A program made the position numbers and the translations under genes. Shown here piece by piece: positions 1-13,400 of a stretch of DNA of 64,000 bases (within the stretch, counting starts at the first letter, position 1; every line of letters begins with the position of its first letter). Source of the DNA: Piper betle (Eukaryota > Streptophyta > Magnoliopsida > Piperales > Piperaceae); contig JAURVB010014816.1 in assembly GCA_033002965.1 (NCBI GenBank), forward strand, positions 1 to 64,000, given 5' to 3'. Below the pieces are notes generated by a model. It had not been told where the DNA came from. It searched no databases and saw only the letters and a program-made list of their open reading frames with translations.

Positions 1-831
1 GGTGTTACAGTTGCAGTGTTTAGTATCCGTTTGGGATTTTCACAATATCTCATTTACATGCATCTTAGGGATTTCAGATCACCGGGTTATACCCTGTAGG
101 GCCAGCTTGATTGAAGACAACCCACGACCACCACCATGGCTTCGATTGCCGCAGGCGATGTCATTGCATTTGGCAGCGTTACAGAACTTCTTGGTTGTTT
201 TTCGGGCAGCCGACGACTTGACCTTATCGATAGCCACCACCATCATGTTCCTCGTCGTATGGGACATCAATCCCGACCTGTGGCAACCCTAGCCATGCCG
301 CCGTTGGCATTTTTCTGGCAACGAGCACTGCACCCCCCTCCCCCCCCCCCCATTGTCCGGCCCATTACTCGTGTAGCGTCTGACGTCTGGCTGCCCTCGT
401 TTACATCCGCTTGGCTATGGCTAGGTTCGCTTGCCGGCCAGTTCGTGTCTGAGTCTGCCATTTTGAGCCCGTGTCCATGTCCATATCCATTAGTCCAGTT
501 CATGTTCGCCTAGTCAACCCAACCAATTTTCTAATAATCCAAATCGAGTTGGTTCAGCTCATTCGACTTAGTCTGGTTTGGCTCGGTTTAGTTTGGTTCA
601 ACTCATTTTCAATCGTTTTTGTAAATTTAAGAACTTCTATATTAGTTTAGATGATATTCACATAATTTAGCATGTTTGGATGTTATGATTTCTCTTCTTT
701 ATTTATTTCTTATTATTCGTGTATTTATTGATTATAATGCATGTTTATATGATTACTTATTATTATTAATGATATATTTATTTATTAATATTAGTCTTAT
801 TTATGTTTACTAAATCGTGTGTGTGTGTGTG

Positions 832-863
<32 letters not shown>

Positions 864-1150
864 TTTGCTTATTTGCGTGGTTATTTATTTGTATTTAATT
901 ACGTGTTCTTGTATTGTGTAACTATGATATTATTATTATTCATGATTAATGAGTATTAACTATTTAATTATTTATTTATTGAATTATTATTTATGTAACT
1001 ATTTAATTATTTATATGTTTACTAACACGAGTATATATGATATTTACTCGTCTTTAGCCATATATTTATATAGTATAATTATAATATTATTTTATGAATA
1101 GACTATTATTATTGACATGTTTTTATTATTTATCTATTTGTCTCATGAGT
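1..1150. repeat. Dispersed LTR-type repeat, left edge of window
   Basis: The first nine bases end in gtgttaca, the 3' terminus of the long-LTR family seen throughout the window. Bases 10-120 resemble 52,640-52,760, and about 260-880 resemble 24,330-24,955 in the same orientation. A (TG)n run (about 815-831) and a (TA)n run (about 833-861) lie inside. The open frames at 2-513 are low-complexity and fall in repeat sequence, so they are not called as genes. Confidence 0.6.
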
Positions 1151-1159
1151 GTTCGTAAA

Positions 1160-1602
1160 TATTACTTGACTCGTCTCCGACTCGAGTCAAGTATAATAAC
1201 TAAGTCGTATTAAATCCTAAAAAAATTCATAAAAATCGGGAAAAATCCCGTAAAATCAAACAAATACCAAACATCGTAATGATATGCTCTAGAACTATCA
1301 ACCCACCCAAAATGCCCGTAACGCGTCCTAACGCGATAAACGGCCTAAAACTAATTCTACGATCCATTATATATCATAATAAAAAACTGAACTGCATACT
1401 CTCACATATTCTGATAACTCATTCTTTTCTGCTGTGTTCATGACGTTATCATCATATACTGGGGTACACATGACCCTCATGGGTCATACACGAGACCGGC
1501 GTCGGCTCAGTACACGTGTTCTGAAACTGACTCAACTCGAAAATAACGGTCGAACCGACCGGTTCTGAATAAAAAACCCTGACTCGAATCGTGGGTTTTA
1601 CA
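1160..1602 (-). repeat. Inverted 5' part of a long Gypsy-type LTR
   Basis: Matches by eye 58,560-59,016 and 31,320-31,762 in the same orientation, and the start of the forward LTR at 55,578 in reverse. Shared blocks are the run of GACTCGAGTCA-like words, the 'cctaacgcg...cggcctaaaact' block and the terminal 'gtgggttttaca' at 1591-1602, which is the reverse complement of the LTR start TGTAAAACCC. The remainder of this LTR is missing. Confidence 0.7.
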
Positions 1603-1879
1603 ATTTGTTTATTAGTTATTTCCTTTATCATGTCTTGATTTGTGTGTTTTATGTTTAGTTGTAGGTTTATTTAGCGGTTTTCTATTAAGATGCACTGATG
1701 ATGTGAGTAGACACCACAAGTATACATCATATATAGATGTCATTATTTTACTTAGCAGTGGATTCCGATGTAGGTTTCGGAGTTCAAACTCACCGTAGAT
1801 GTGCAAACACGCTTGGCGCTTGGACCACAGGATTCGTAGGACTCTCTTGTTTTGCTTGATCTCTGCTTGGCTCCCTGTG

Positions 1880-2755
1880 TGTCGGTTTAACCGTATTTTA
1901 GACGTAGGATGACATCGACGGTTTTTTATTAGATCCCTCCGATGTCGAGCCATTTAGCTGTGTTTTCTAAACATATTTAATAAAACTACAAGCATGAGAT
2001 CCCTTGTTGGCTTTCGAACTGAAGCTCCAGAAATATATAATACAAACCTCTTCCCTAAACCTATTATATAAGTACGCATATTTTTACAGATTTCATGAAT
2101 AAAATAGTGAGCGGTATAGAGATATATATAGACCGTACTAGTGCTCCTTCAAACCCTGGGGTAGTGTGGTGTATGAGGGTACTGCATAATGCAACACCTT
2201 TTCAAAATTTGTGGCACTAACTTAACCATTCCTTTAGCCACTCGAGTACCGTAATAAGTGTAATATAGAAAGGTGAGGGTGTAAGCATTGTAGTATGAAT
2301 ATGAATATTAGCCGTGCATGCGAGCCAGCATTTATTTAAGTATATTTGCTTACCACGCAGTGTGAGGCACTTCTAAAGTTTCATATGTTTCTATAGGTAA
2401 TGGAATACACACTTGTCAGTTTGTACTAATTATTTTTCGAACAAGTAACACTCGTTACTGACATTTTTTATATAATATATGTAGGTTTTGCAAATCCTGA
2501 GTGGACTTTGTTGGGAAGACAAATAAACGCTCACGCACTTGAGCTCAACGCAGTTATTTATTTTTTTTATTTTTATTTATATTCGATGTGTTTTGACGCT
2601 TATTTAACAATGTCTTCCATTCTCATGATACTAAAAAGGTTGTTTCGATCTATTTTATTGATTGAGTCTTACCAACCAACAACTTTAAATATGACTCAAC
2701 TCAATCATAACATTTCTGATTCGGTTCTCATGTGAACTGAAATTAGGGTGTTACA
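1880..2755 (+). repeat. Forward 3' part of a long Gypsy-type LTR
   Basis: Aligns by eye with 53,060-53,529 (shared 'gccgtgcatgcgagccagca', 'taacactcgttact' and 'tgtcttccattctcatga' blocks) and ends with agggtgttaca at 2745-2755. The 1,890-2,030 stretch matches the LTR block that reads 'gtaggacagcgtc...gatccc' near 37,430. The open frames here are not conserved between copies. Confidence 0.7.
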
Positions 2756-5206
2756 CTATATTAATAATGTTATTGAAGTTTCAATGTCATTGATGTTATT
2801 TTTGTCCGCTTGCATGTCTATGATGCAAGGTTGTCACTGTGTAACGATGTCATTGATAGATTCATGTTAATGGTGTAATTTATGAAGATGTGAGTTTTGG
2901 ATAGATTCATGTTAATGGGTGTACTTTATGAAGATGTGAGTTCTTATGTTAATGATGTTAGCTTATTAGTGTATAACCATGTCATTCAAGTGATTCAGTC
3001 ATGATGTATATTCAGTAAAATGTATAACTACATCACTGATGTTTTAATGTTGCTTCGCATGTAATTTGTGTTACCATCTAAGTGTTTAAGTATGTCATTG
3101 ATGTATTCATGTTAATGTAATTTATGAAACTACGAAAAAAAGTAGTCTTTAAGTGGTTGTTCTAAGTTAAGGTTTATAGATGTTGTAGTGGATGTCATTA
3201 ATGTATTTTATGTTGTGTTTTTGGTTTACATGTTATTTATATTGCCCGTTAAATGCTCGACCAACTGTCGCTATCTGTCTAATGTACAAGAAATGACTTG
3301 ATAATAGAATGCAAAGGAGAAGGCAAAAGAGAGGCTGAACGACGCAGCTCTATACTAGAATGTATAGTAAAAAATATGTACATAGGTATTGATAACATTA
3401 TCTTTAACACTTTAGTATCAATGATGACATTATGTTCGAATTTGAAGCTTCACTAATGTGATTATCGTGGAACCTATAGTTTTAGGGATGACATTATTTT
3501 TTATATGCAATTGATTACACGATGTATGCATTATAAGGACACGACATTATTGAACCAATGGCATAGACGACACATGACTAGTAAAAATTTGACGTCATTG
3601 ATGAATCAAGTAGTATTACATGAAGTCATTGATGACACAACATATGGATTGACATGTTATTTACAAAATTTTAGTAAGCAGACCCCAAAAAAATGTTACA
3701 TGTGCCATACACCCGGAGCAAGAACTCTCACGATGACAAAAAAACACTAAAATATGTATATGACTCCGTTGATGATTGCAGTTGTACGTTATAGGTGTTC
3801 ATCGTTCACTTTCAAGCTGAGGTAGATGTACAACTTTATTGTCACATGTGATGTACATAGCTAAAATATATCGTTAACATATATGAGTCTTCAATGGACA
3901 TATATTTGATCTACATGATACTATGATACTATGAAGGAAAGATACAACTCACCTCTACAATACTACTGCCCTGTGTTCTCTACTTATCACAGTACCATAT
4001 TCATCCACCTTGGTAGTGTGTTCCTCCTCTCTCTCATTACCGCTTCGACTATAAGGTACCATCAATAAAGATAATTGGAAATGCACATGATTCTGAATAT
4101 CTACATTCTATAAATTATCCCTATACAACCAAATCAATGTAAGAATCAATTAATTTAAATCAACTTTGTACATATCCAAATATATAAAATTATGTCCATT
4201 TACTCACGCATTTCCTAGCCGCAAACTCACAAATTTGACCATTTTAGTTAAACTTTCTTCGTCTTTAAAAATATGTACTCCATCTCATTCAGATCACCAA
4301 ACAAAAACACAAAAGCAAAAACTTCATCCATAAATCCAAACAAAAATACTTACAAATACAACCAAATCACTATCTATGCATATAAACAGCCATCTCACAC
4401 AACAAATCAGGACAATAATATGCAATCAAGGTCATACTTTCAAAGCAATCTTATCTCATTGATACAACAACGCCCCTCAATAATCAGATTCTTCTAAATT
4501 TCAAACTCACACCATTGTACATAGCCCATCGTCGGCAATATTTTCACGGCTGGCAATTGCCAAAACAAGAAAAACTCTGCCCGCTACAACTCTTTTCCCC
4601 ACCGCTGCAACATCTTCCTACACCCAAAGCCTCCCACCTATTCTCCCTCACCCATCAGACTGATAACACACTCTTTTTTCCCACCTCAATACCATATATA
4701 CGAAATCTCCTCAGCCCTAGAACAAATTGTCTTTAATTGAAAATATGGGCACCGCGGTGTGGCTTTGGAGCACAAAATCGTTTCTAGTGGTTTGGAAGCG
4801 ATAGAAAGATGGATCTCGATGGCTCAGTCGCTGGGAGCATACACTTGTGGGCAAAATTTTGTGATATTTTTTTTATCTATCCTTCAGAATGAGAATTTTA
4901 TTTTTCCACCCAGAAATTTCAATTTCAAAATAGTTATAAATCACACATTTTTTTGTACTTATTAATAAATAGGTCATTAACAATTAGCCTGATTTTGGTG
5001 TATGAGTTACTAATTGGGAGCTTTGTAACTATTTTATATTGCAAGCCGATGCCATTGCATAGCAATATTCTTATTTGTCATCGATTTACGTGAACAAAAT
5101 CAAGAAAATTAACAATAATGTTGTGAAGAACCACTAGAAGAATTTGACAACCTACCCACAGAAAAAAAACATAGGAATCTAACTATAACATAATTTCCCA
5201 AGTATC
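2756..5206. other. AT-rich intergenic DNA, no gene recognised
   Basis: No coding signal was found on either strand. From 2,760 to 3,800 the words 'atgtcattgatg' and 'gattcatgttaatg' recur irregularly; a segment of about 55 bp beginning 'gatagattcatgttaatg' is present twice (about 2,858-2,945). The ORFs at 3,505-4,965 are short and have no family resemblance. The last part is downstream (3') of the aldo-keto reductase gene. Confidence 0.6.
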
Positions 5207-6883
5207 TCATATTTCACCGTCCCAGAGTTCTTCAAGACTTTTGTATGGGCTTTTCGTTTCATGAACAGCAAACTCTCCTCGAAGTAACCTGGCCTGCAAT
5301 AACACCCCGCCAAAACGAGTTGATTTCTCGTCCATTAGTAAAAAGCAATCAAATCATTTCCCCTCGTGATTTACCGCAGCCTATGGAATGGTTCTACCTG
5401 TGGATTGATTCCAGTATAAGTTTTACCTGTGGAATTTGAGAAAGACGTGAGAAGAGATCTTGGGGGATGCTCCACTCAAAGATGTGAAGGTTCTCCTTGA
5501 TCCTAGAAGCATTGGTGCTTTTGGGTAGAACGCTATGCCCTGCCTGGATGCCCCATCGTAGAGCAACTTGTGCAGGTGACTTGTTAAGCTTCTTGGCAAT
5601 CTGTACAAGGATTGGTTCCTTCAATGTCTGTCCTTTCACCCATGAACCCGGCGACCCAAGTGGAGAATAGGCCTACTTGTTAAGGTAAACCGACCCTTAG
5701 AACACAACTACACATCTACAAATTGTTCTATAACCAATAATGGGGTACTTCTTTGGATGTATCAAACATACTGTCATATGAATGCCGGTGGAATTGCAGA
5801 AGTGATGAAGGGCAGGTTGCTGCCATCCTGGGTGGCACTCCACCTGGTTCACAGCCGGCGGCACCTTGGCGAACTTGAGCATGTCTTGCAGCTTCTTTGT
5901 GGAGAAGTTGCTCACGCCAATGGCACGCGCCTGCCCAGATGCATATAAACCTTCCATGGCCGTCCATGTCTCCGGCAAGCACAAGGGCAGCATCGACTCC
6001 GGTTCAAATCCTCGAGTTCCTGGTTTTGTTCTAAACGGCCAATGTAGCTGTGAGCAGAACATGAACGTTGAATGATCCAATTAGTATGACAACAATTGGC
6101 AGGAAGGGGACTTGATCAATTGGTTAATGGGTTGAGTGCATACGAGATAAAGGTCGACATAGTCGAGTTGCAAATCTGATAATGTCTTGCTAAGAGCTTT
6201 GCTGACATCCCCAGGGGCCTGGTCACTACACCTGTGGATAATTTGCTCATCCTCATCGACGTCTACAAGGTTGGAATTTGTAAAACAATAGAAATTAGCA
6301 TACCAGAGCTTGGATGTGATCCACATCTCACTGCGTTTCACCACCCCACTATCGAATAGCTCCTTCAAAGCTGCCCCAACCTGATCCAGACCCCCAAAAG
6401 ATGAAGATAATGAACATTGCCATTTGAAAACAGTTTTCTGCCATGCATGAATTTCTTGTAGCAATGTAGAAGGGAAAAGAAAAAACGAAAAACATTAATC
6501 TCTTACTTCTTTTTCGTTGTCGTAAACGCGAGCACAGTCTATGTGCCTATACCCAGCCTGCACAGCCATGAATCCTGTTTCTATTACTTTCTTTTCGATC
6601 TCAAATATTGTTTAGTTAATCATCTTCAACTATGCATTGTTCTCTGGTCCTTATGTTGAAAACAAATCGATTGGCCAATGTTCAAGAGATCATGATAAAC
6701 TCTTCATTAGCAAATGAACTCTATAGCACTTGCAACATCGGAAATTTATAAAATGGACATTACCTTGACAGCGGCAATTACAGCAGCGCCCACATCTCCT
6801 GCTGGTGCTTTCCACGTTCCCAATCCAACCGCTGGTATCCTTGCACCAGTATTCAACTCGAAATAACGAGGACCACAATCCAT
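5207..6883 (-). CDS. NADPH-dependent aldo-keto reductase, AKR4C family
   Basis: Seven exons: 6764-6883, 6507-6557, 6304-6380, 6144-6231, 5772-6047, 5427-5672, 5207-5293. They join in frame to 945 bp, 314 aa, the usual size for plant AKR4C enzymes, which reduce reactive carbonyls, sugars or ketosteroids in the cytosol. Every junction has GT/AG. Motifs in order: [17 protein letters not shown] (8-24), [11 protein letters not shown] with catalytic Asp47 and Tyr52, TSKLW with Lys81, LHWP with His114 (completing the tetrad), [27 protein letters not shown] and the C-terminal LEELWDGEI. The start is set at Met 6883 because family members begin 5-8 residues before the F-x-L-N-T-G motif; an in-frame Met at 6934 would add 17 residues and cannot be excluded. 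Substrate cannot be deduced. No disabling change is seen. Confidence 0.93.
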
Positions 6884-8337
6884 GGATACCTTCGACACAA
6901 AAGCACCCACTTTTAAAAGAATGGAAGCAAACACAAAATCAACACATCACATCTGTTCATGGGTCTCATTCAATTTCACAAATAAATGAGTTTTGACATT
7001 AATTCCTATTGAAAGAAGTCCATTGATTACCTGCACTGGGCAAGTAATAGACAAGGTGGCCAAAAGCTAGCGGAAAGGATTGACGAGAGAGAGACACTTG
7101 AAGGCTTTTAATGGTGAAGAGAAGCGAGTTCACCGCTCCGAGATCGGCTACCAACTGACTGGTTCCTCGTCCATTGAAATCCAAATTTCATGATTTCATG
7201 AATTGTTTTGCTGGCAACCTCTACATAAAACTAATATTATTCATCTACTCTTTGGATCAACTTGACCACCACCCAAAAAATATTTGGCCACCACCTAAAC
7301 ACAAAGCTTTGATGGCGATTTAACCACCCCAATCTTCCCGGTTAACAATCTAATGTGCTGCCGAGGGCGAATCCCATTAAAATCAATTTTTCTTGATCTT
7401 TTCTTAAAGCAAATCAGATATATGATAATGTTACAGTTATCTCGAGTGTATCCAATATGGTATGTATATATCAACATTAACCCATGTAAAAGATACTTTC
7501 AATTTCGTGTAGACCTCCAAATTATTGATGTGATCTATACATTGGTTAGGAACAATATTCGGTTTTAGCCGGAATCTGAGGCTAACTCGATAGACCAGTT
7601 AAACTCTTGTTTTTAATCTTTTTCACAGAGACAAGTGAGATAACAACTGCAAAGCACGGCCCCAAGCAATATGTAACACTTGCCACACAAAGAGAACTAA
7701 TAAATACTAACAGAAAATACTTCCTTTCAATTCTATCGTAGATAATAATACAAATAATAATATTAATAATATATAATGCTGATGGGTTCGAGTCTATCTA
7801 TTTCTCCACAAGATTCTTATTAAAGCCTAACAAGACCAATCAATCTGCGGGCAAAGAGGAGGAGCACATTAACTCATTCAAACATTTATACAAGTCAGGC
7901 ACAAAAATTAGAGACCAACAAGCAACTTCAGCTGTTCCAATGATTTGAACCCGTTCAAACTGTCATATACAAAACCCGCCACTCACGCGTAATAGCAAAA
8001 GGCAGAGACAACAAACGCGAAGAACAATAGCTAACAGAATGAGCCAGAGATAAGACGTTGTAATAAAATATGGTAAAAAGCAAATTTGGTTTTAACAACC
8101 AAAGAATATGCAAACTGAATAAATTTTGAGAAATGCCCAAATAAAATATAGAAGCAAAGACGAGTGGCATCCACGGGAAGGTTTGATCACCCTTTTTATA
8201 ACAAAAAGACCATTTTTATGATAAAAAGATGCTATGATCAAGTTTCAAATGTTTGCAAGAGAATATTTTACTATCTTCCTGCCACCAACATGGCTAACAA
8301 AAAGAATTTCTCTCGTCTAGGCCAACTATGAATAAAT
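6884..8337. other. Upstream region of the aldo-keto reductase gene; intergenic
   Basis: The first 300 bp should hold the AKR promoter and 5' UTR. On the minus strand a GC-richer, pyrimidine-rich stretch at about 7,030-7,190 ends in cag|gtaatc, so a separate 5'-UTR exon with an intron is possible. The rest is AT-rich with no recognisable gene; 7,850-8,337 is downstream (3') of the p32-type gene and probably contains its 3' UTR. Confidence 0.5.
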
Positions 8338-9612
8338 TTACTTCTCGACAAAACTCTTCAACTTCTCCAGCCACGCCAAGTATTCTCTGCTGTCTTTGTT
8401 TATCATGTACTCGTACAAAAAGTTTATTGTGCTTGGTTTGATATCTCTCATCTCTAGATATTTGTGGAAACCCTTTTGTAAGTTCTCATCCAAATCCCTT
8501 CAAAATAGCAAAATACAACATAAGCAATGAAATTATGAAGCCTCTGAGATGCAAAAACTTGGCTAAAGTTCCTCTTGTCCACTCCAATAATTAACATTGA
8601 ATAAAAAAAATCAAAATTATAACAAAACATATATTTCAAAGAACTAGAAAACCATGACATAAAACACAAAAAGGAACTTACTCAAAGTTTGGACCCTCAT
8701 AAGCAATATCATCGTCTGAAGCATTCTCCTTAACAACAGCCAAGTCATCAATAGTAAATTCATCCGGGTAGCCAGAGATAGAAAACACTAAGCAAGGATC
8801 ACTTCCCTTCGAGATTTTCACGGTCAAACTAATCCTCAACTTGTTATCATCCTCAGCCCCGGTATCATCACTTTCTGAATCACCATCAACAATATTAGGC
8901 ATATCAACCTCCACAGTAATGCTCTCCCCATGATACTCCTTCTTCAGCAAAATAATTTCCTCCCCAGGATTATCCTCGATGATAAAAGGAAATTCTTCCG
9001 GCAACTTATCAACCTATTAGCCAAAAAAAGTATGATATATAAATTTCACCGACACAAACACTTGAAACAGCATCAGCTGAATCATATAATCATTTTTTTT
9101 GCCATGAAACAAAAAATGGATAGTCTAAGATATCACAAAGCTTAGAAAAAATTATATAATCAGCTATCAGCTATCGGTTATCATACAAACATCTCACAAA
9201 ATAAGCACCAACAAGACAAGGGACATCAACGCAACCATTCTATCATCATATCACCAAAAAAAGAAGAAAAAAGGAAAAAATGTTCATTTAAATATTTTTA
9301 AACCCTCCAGAAACAGAGCTAAGAGACTGGGAATTCAAATGTAACCAAAAGTGATTGTTGAGGCATTAAAAACATCACCCGATTCGGATCATTCGAATCC
9401 TTAGCACATTGAATTTCAGACTGAATAATCTTGAGAAGATCCTTGTCGGAGCTTGGTTTGGCCTCCGAAGCAAAGAAACGGCGGCCGCCGGTGGAGTGGC
9501 CAGCGGCGGGAAAACGCAAGGCGGAGGAAGGGGCAGTGGAACGCCGGGCAGCGCGAGAGATCAGCGGCGCCGCCGTCGTAGCTGCCCGCCGTAGAAGGTA
9601 TGATAGCGCCAT
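8338..9612 (-). CDS. Mitochondrial glycoprotein family protein (p32/MAM33 type)
   Basis: Three exons, 9379-9612, 8682-9013 and 8338-8497, give 726 bp, 241 aa, with GT/AG borders and correct phases. The first ~48 residues are rich in Arg, Ala and Ser, lack acidic residues and end RRFFAS, a typical mitochondrial targeting peptide. The mature part follows the MAM33/p32 pattern: an amphipathic helix (LLKIIQSEIQCAK), then FPFIIEDNPGEEIILLKKEYHGE and a VEVDMP strand, an acidic loop (DGDSESDDTGAEDDN), the 'LVFSISGYPDEFTIDDL' strand and a C-terminal helix ending in WLEKLKSFVEK. Family members are acidic doughnut-shaped trimers of the mitochondrial matrix linked to respiratory complex and ribosome assembly. 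The exact role of this paralogue is not known from sequence. Two telo-boxes lie just upstream. Confidence 0.92.
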
Positions 9613-9649
9613 GCCCGGGTTGTGGAGGTGGAGGGAGGACGGTGGGAGC

Positions 9650-9670
9650 TAGGGTTTGGTGATAGGGTTT
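9650..9670 (-). promoter_or_regulatory. Two telo-box motifs upstream of the p32-type gene
   Basis: AAACCCTA on the minus strand occurs at 9650-9657 and 9663-9670, 38-58 bp before the ATG at 9612. Telo-boxes near transcription starts are common in plant genes for translation, mitochondrial and cell-cycle proteins and act with other elements to raise expression in dividing cells. Position and tandem copies support function; the role here is inferred. Confidence 0.55.
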
Positions 9671-9719
9671 TGGCGAGGACGGTGGGAACCGAATCTAACC
9701 GAACCGAACCGATAAACGG

Positions 9720-10432
9720 GTCACTCTTTCATGTTCGGCTCGTTTCCAAATCAATTATTTTCACAAATAAATTAATTTATTTGTGAATATAATTTTTTTA
9801 AAATTTTAAGCATTTAATTTCTTTCGTATTTGATTTAATAAATTTTGAACCAAAAACTTTAAAAGATAATTATTTAGAGTTTATAGAGCATATACTTCAA
9901 AAACTTATAATCTATCTCTATACACGAATGATAAAATTACATGTACAGAAAAAAGATCGATATTTTATCAAACTCGAATGCATCATATTCAAGTTTAAAA
10001 CTAAACCAAGCCAAACTCAAACTCAACCTTTGTTTATTATTTAATTTATCTAATAAATTGCAAAAACGAATTCAAATTGCACCTCCATCACAAATTGAAT
10101 TGGCTTGATTATACCCCTACATAGCCTTGTTGTGTCATAGAATGCAAAAATCACTCATATATATATATTGTCTTGTCATCCTTTTGCTTATGCATGTTTT
10201 TTATCAATTTCTTATGGTTTTGGCTTTTTCGTGTTAGTGACCAGACATGCATTTGAGGCCAATCAAACGATTTATATGTAACTTCCAAGGTAGAAACTTG
10301 AGCTTTCAAAGTCTGCTAAAACTGTTTTACAGCTGATGAATACAAGTTTTTAGCATTTACTGTTCCAAGATTTGGCCAAGAGTATGCTAGTCTTGATAGT
10401 AGTGGTCTGTAGAAAAGCCAATAATCCTTGAT
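9720..10432. other. Intergenic DNA between the p32-type gene and primase
   Basis: AT-rich, with short GAACCGAACCGA-type words at 9,690-9,715 and a 'ttatacccctaca' end near 10,112-10,125. These resemble hAT-type MITE remnants elsewhere in the window, but matching termini were not found. The last ~200 bp before 10,433 probably include the primase 3' UTR. Confidence 0.4.
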
Positions 10433-13400
10433 CTACCAGCTAAGCGCATCTTTTGACTGCTGTATTTTTGAATTATAAGAGCCTTGTATCTCTTCCTGTT
10501 ACAGGAGCAATTGAAGTCTGTTCAATTTCCGCAATATACCATCGACTTAATTGTGTAAATACAAGTCATAGGAATATCTTACTTTGCAAGATTTAAGAAG
10601 TGGCTGCAGAAAGGATGAATTGAAAAAACTGATTGATTCACCAAGTGAGGTTCTCTCCCATGCTACATAAATCAAAACAAAAAGGTGAGGCACCAACAGA
10701 GAAACATATTTGACCTTGTTACTTGCTCAATGAATAAACAATCAAAACAAAGAGAGATAGAAACCCAGTTTTTCATACCATTTGCAGAATCTGCCCTTAG
10801 ACCACCTCGGTTGAGTTCTTCTAAAAGCTGTCATTAATGACATAAAACCGGTAATTTGAAGACATGATTGTGTTAGTGGACAGTAAAAATTTGTTATTTA
10901 TCATTTTCCAGTTATCGGTATGATCCCTACTTTGAAGATTCTAATATTAACACCCTTCACTGTTCAACTTGTATAAAGTGCACGATAGCTCTTGTTACTG
11001 CAAAAGTCATTGAGAAGAACCATCCACCTGAATGACACACAGGTGAGTTGAACCTACCGTTTGAAGGATTTCGACGTCAAGGATCAACCTTTTCCAAGAG
11101 ACGAGCATCAACATAACTTGCATTATAGGCTTACTATTTTTCATATACTCCTGATTTAGTGGAAACATCTGCTAGATCTATTTTACTCCAACACTGACCA
11201 AATTAACTTAAACTCCCTCTTTGTACCTCAACACATCAGAATATGCTCAAACTTGAGCAGCATAACAGTATTAGCCTCTCAAAGTTGTGGAAACATTATT
11301 TTCATCTCTTTAAAAGAGTAGAAAGAGAAACGAAGATGGTATAAGTAAAGGACCTCATCCATATTCAAACAGATATTAAATAAAAATGGATTCCACTTAG
11401 TGCTCAACATGGTTTGCGTACACATGCTTACCGTTGAAAGTGTAGGTACAGTTGTTGGATTAAAGTCATCACAGCGGCTGGGGTCAATTGGAACACATAC
11501 ACGACCTGTAGAACAGGCAAGGAGTAGTTATTTATAGGGTACAGCATGCACTAAAATGCAGGCACGAAACAAAAAGTGTAAGGGCAGAGAAACCTGTTTT
11601 TGGATGTACACAGAAGGGTGCTTTCAGCAAATGATTTAGTTGTTTTGTGACCTATATTATAAGGCAAAATTTCAAACATGGTAAAAAAATTCCAACAAAG
11701 AAGAAAATTTATGGTACAACATTAACTAACCATAATATCCAGTCGGGGGTATGTGTATGAGAAAACAATCTCTTCCACACACCGATGAAGGCCATTTGCC
11801 TGAACCAATGATGTGCGTCAATGAAGCTACTAATTGACATCAATACATATACTAACGATAAAATAAACAATGTCGAACCTTTTGCTTGTGGATTGCACGC
11901 CTTAACTGATCCCATCGTATGGTATTGATGTCCTTACCGCCAGATGTTTTTGCGCGTTCTTGCCATCTATTTTGAAGTTCGGAAACAACAGCTGCGAAAG
12001 TTACATTCAGATAAATTGGTTAAAACTTTTGTCAACTTCCTAGGTCATAATACAAGCACTGCTGACCTTCATCAGGAATCATTTCAAGGATCTTCTCATA
12101 TCTTGCTTCAGTTTCAAATAGCTTTTGGCTTAAAAGTAACTTCTCTTCAAAGAAAATCTTCAGAACATCTGTATATGACTTCCTATAGAATACCTACATG
12201 TATAAGATATCTGCTGTCTTGACAGAAAGGGTTAATAATCAGAAGTTACTTACACCAAAAATGGATGAAGTGCTTGACCAACCAATGAAACCTTTTTGTT
12301 ATTGTTTTCGCCTCCCTAATAAAAAAGAAATACATGTACAATAACCTGTTGCAAAACAAAGGTGAATATCATTTAATGCATCCAAAAAGCACTTCAAATA
12401 CCTTATATACTCGAAAAATAATCAGCGACTGATGCTCTTTGTTCATTAGTCAACCTGGTGAAAAATGGATCATTTTAGATGGTAGATTAAGTGTTCTTAA
12501 TTACGCTATACACAATGCCATTCTCAATTTCTCTAAACATGATGTCATCAATTACCGCAATTATACCTTCTGGCTCTTCTGTCACAAACCCAGCAATGAA
12601 CCCCACGCCGGCCACTATATACCCAAAGTATGTGGTTAAAGCCAAAATCCTCTGTGATACACATAACGATGGATGTCTTCAAAGAAGTCATTAATAAACC
12701 ATAGGATAAGTAAAAATTCAAGTTCTGTGAAACAGGAAAAAACAATGGCTACAGACACGAGTGGTAAGTTTTCCTCAAGAAACTATATTTTACTCTCTTC
12801 ATCTGCATATATGCAGATAATTCTCACCTCTGAGAGCAGAATCAATCACTTTGATAGCAATGGTCATCAAGGGCCAGCATTCAATGCAAACATCTGCTCC
12901 CGCGCAACAATAACGAACATCATCATAGTCTGAGATATCCTAGTAAAAAGAAAGCAAGTAGTCCATCTGTGAGATCGACCTAGCAAGGAGGGTAACATGA
13001 TCAGCATAAAACATTAAGGAAACACTGACAATATCAAAGACAAGCTCCCTCTCCACAGGAGTGAAGACACCATCTTGAGAATAAGCATGCCTTTTTGCTG
13101 GCTGCAAATTTGAAAACAATATGGTAACTTTGTAAGTAGCATGCCCAGATCATTGTTAACATTGAATAAAGCAACCAAAGCACTCATGCAGTTCATACAT
13201 CTACACTGTACACAGGTCCAATATCGATTTTAATAGGACACTTCTCTTTGATGGACCTTTCCAACTCAGACAAGGTATTGAATGAAAGGAAACGAATCAA
13301 TCTGTCATCGCTAAGGGAAAAGGAAAACTCTCTGCGACCAATGTATGACTGATCACAGCCAGGATGCTTTCCATCTACAGGAGAAAACAATCCGGTTACT

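Noticed and set aside
2..513. Overlapping open frames at the left edge of the window
   Set aside because: They fall in a dispersed repeat shared with 24.3-24.9 kb, are low-complexity (His/Pro runs) and are not conserved between copies.
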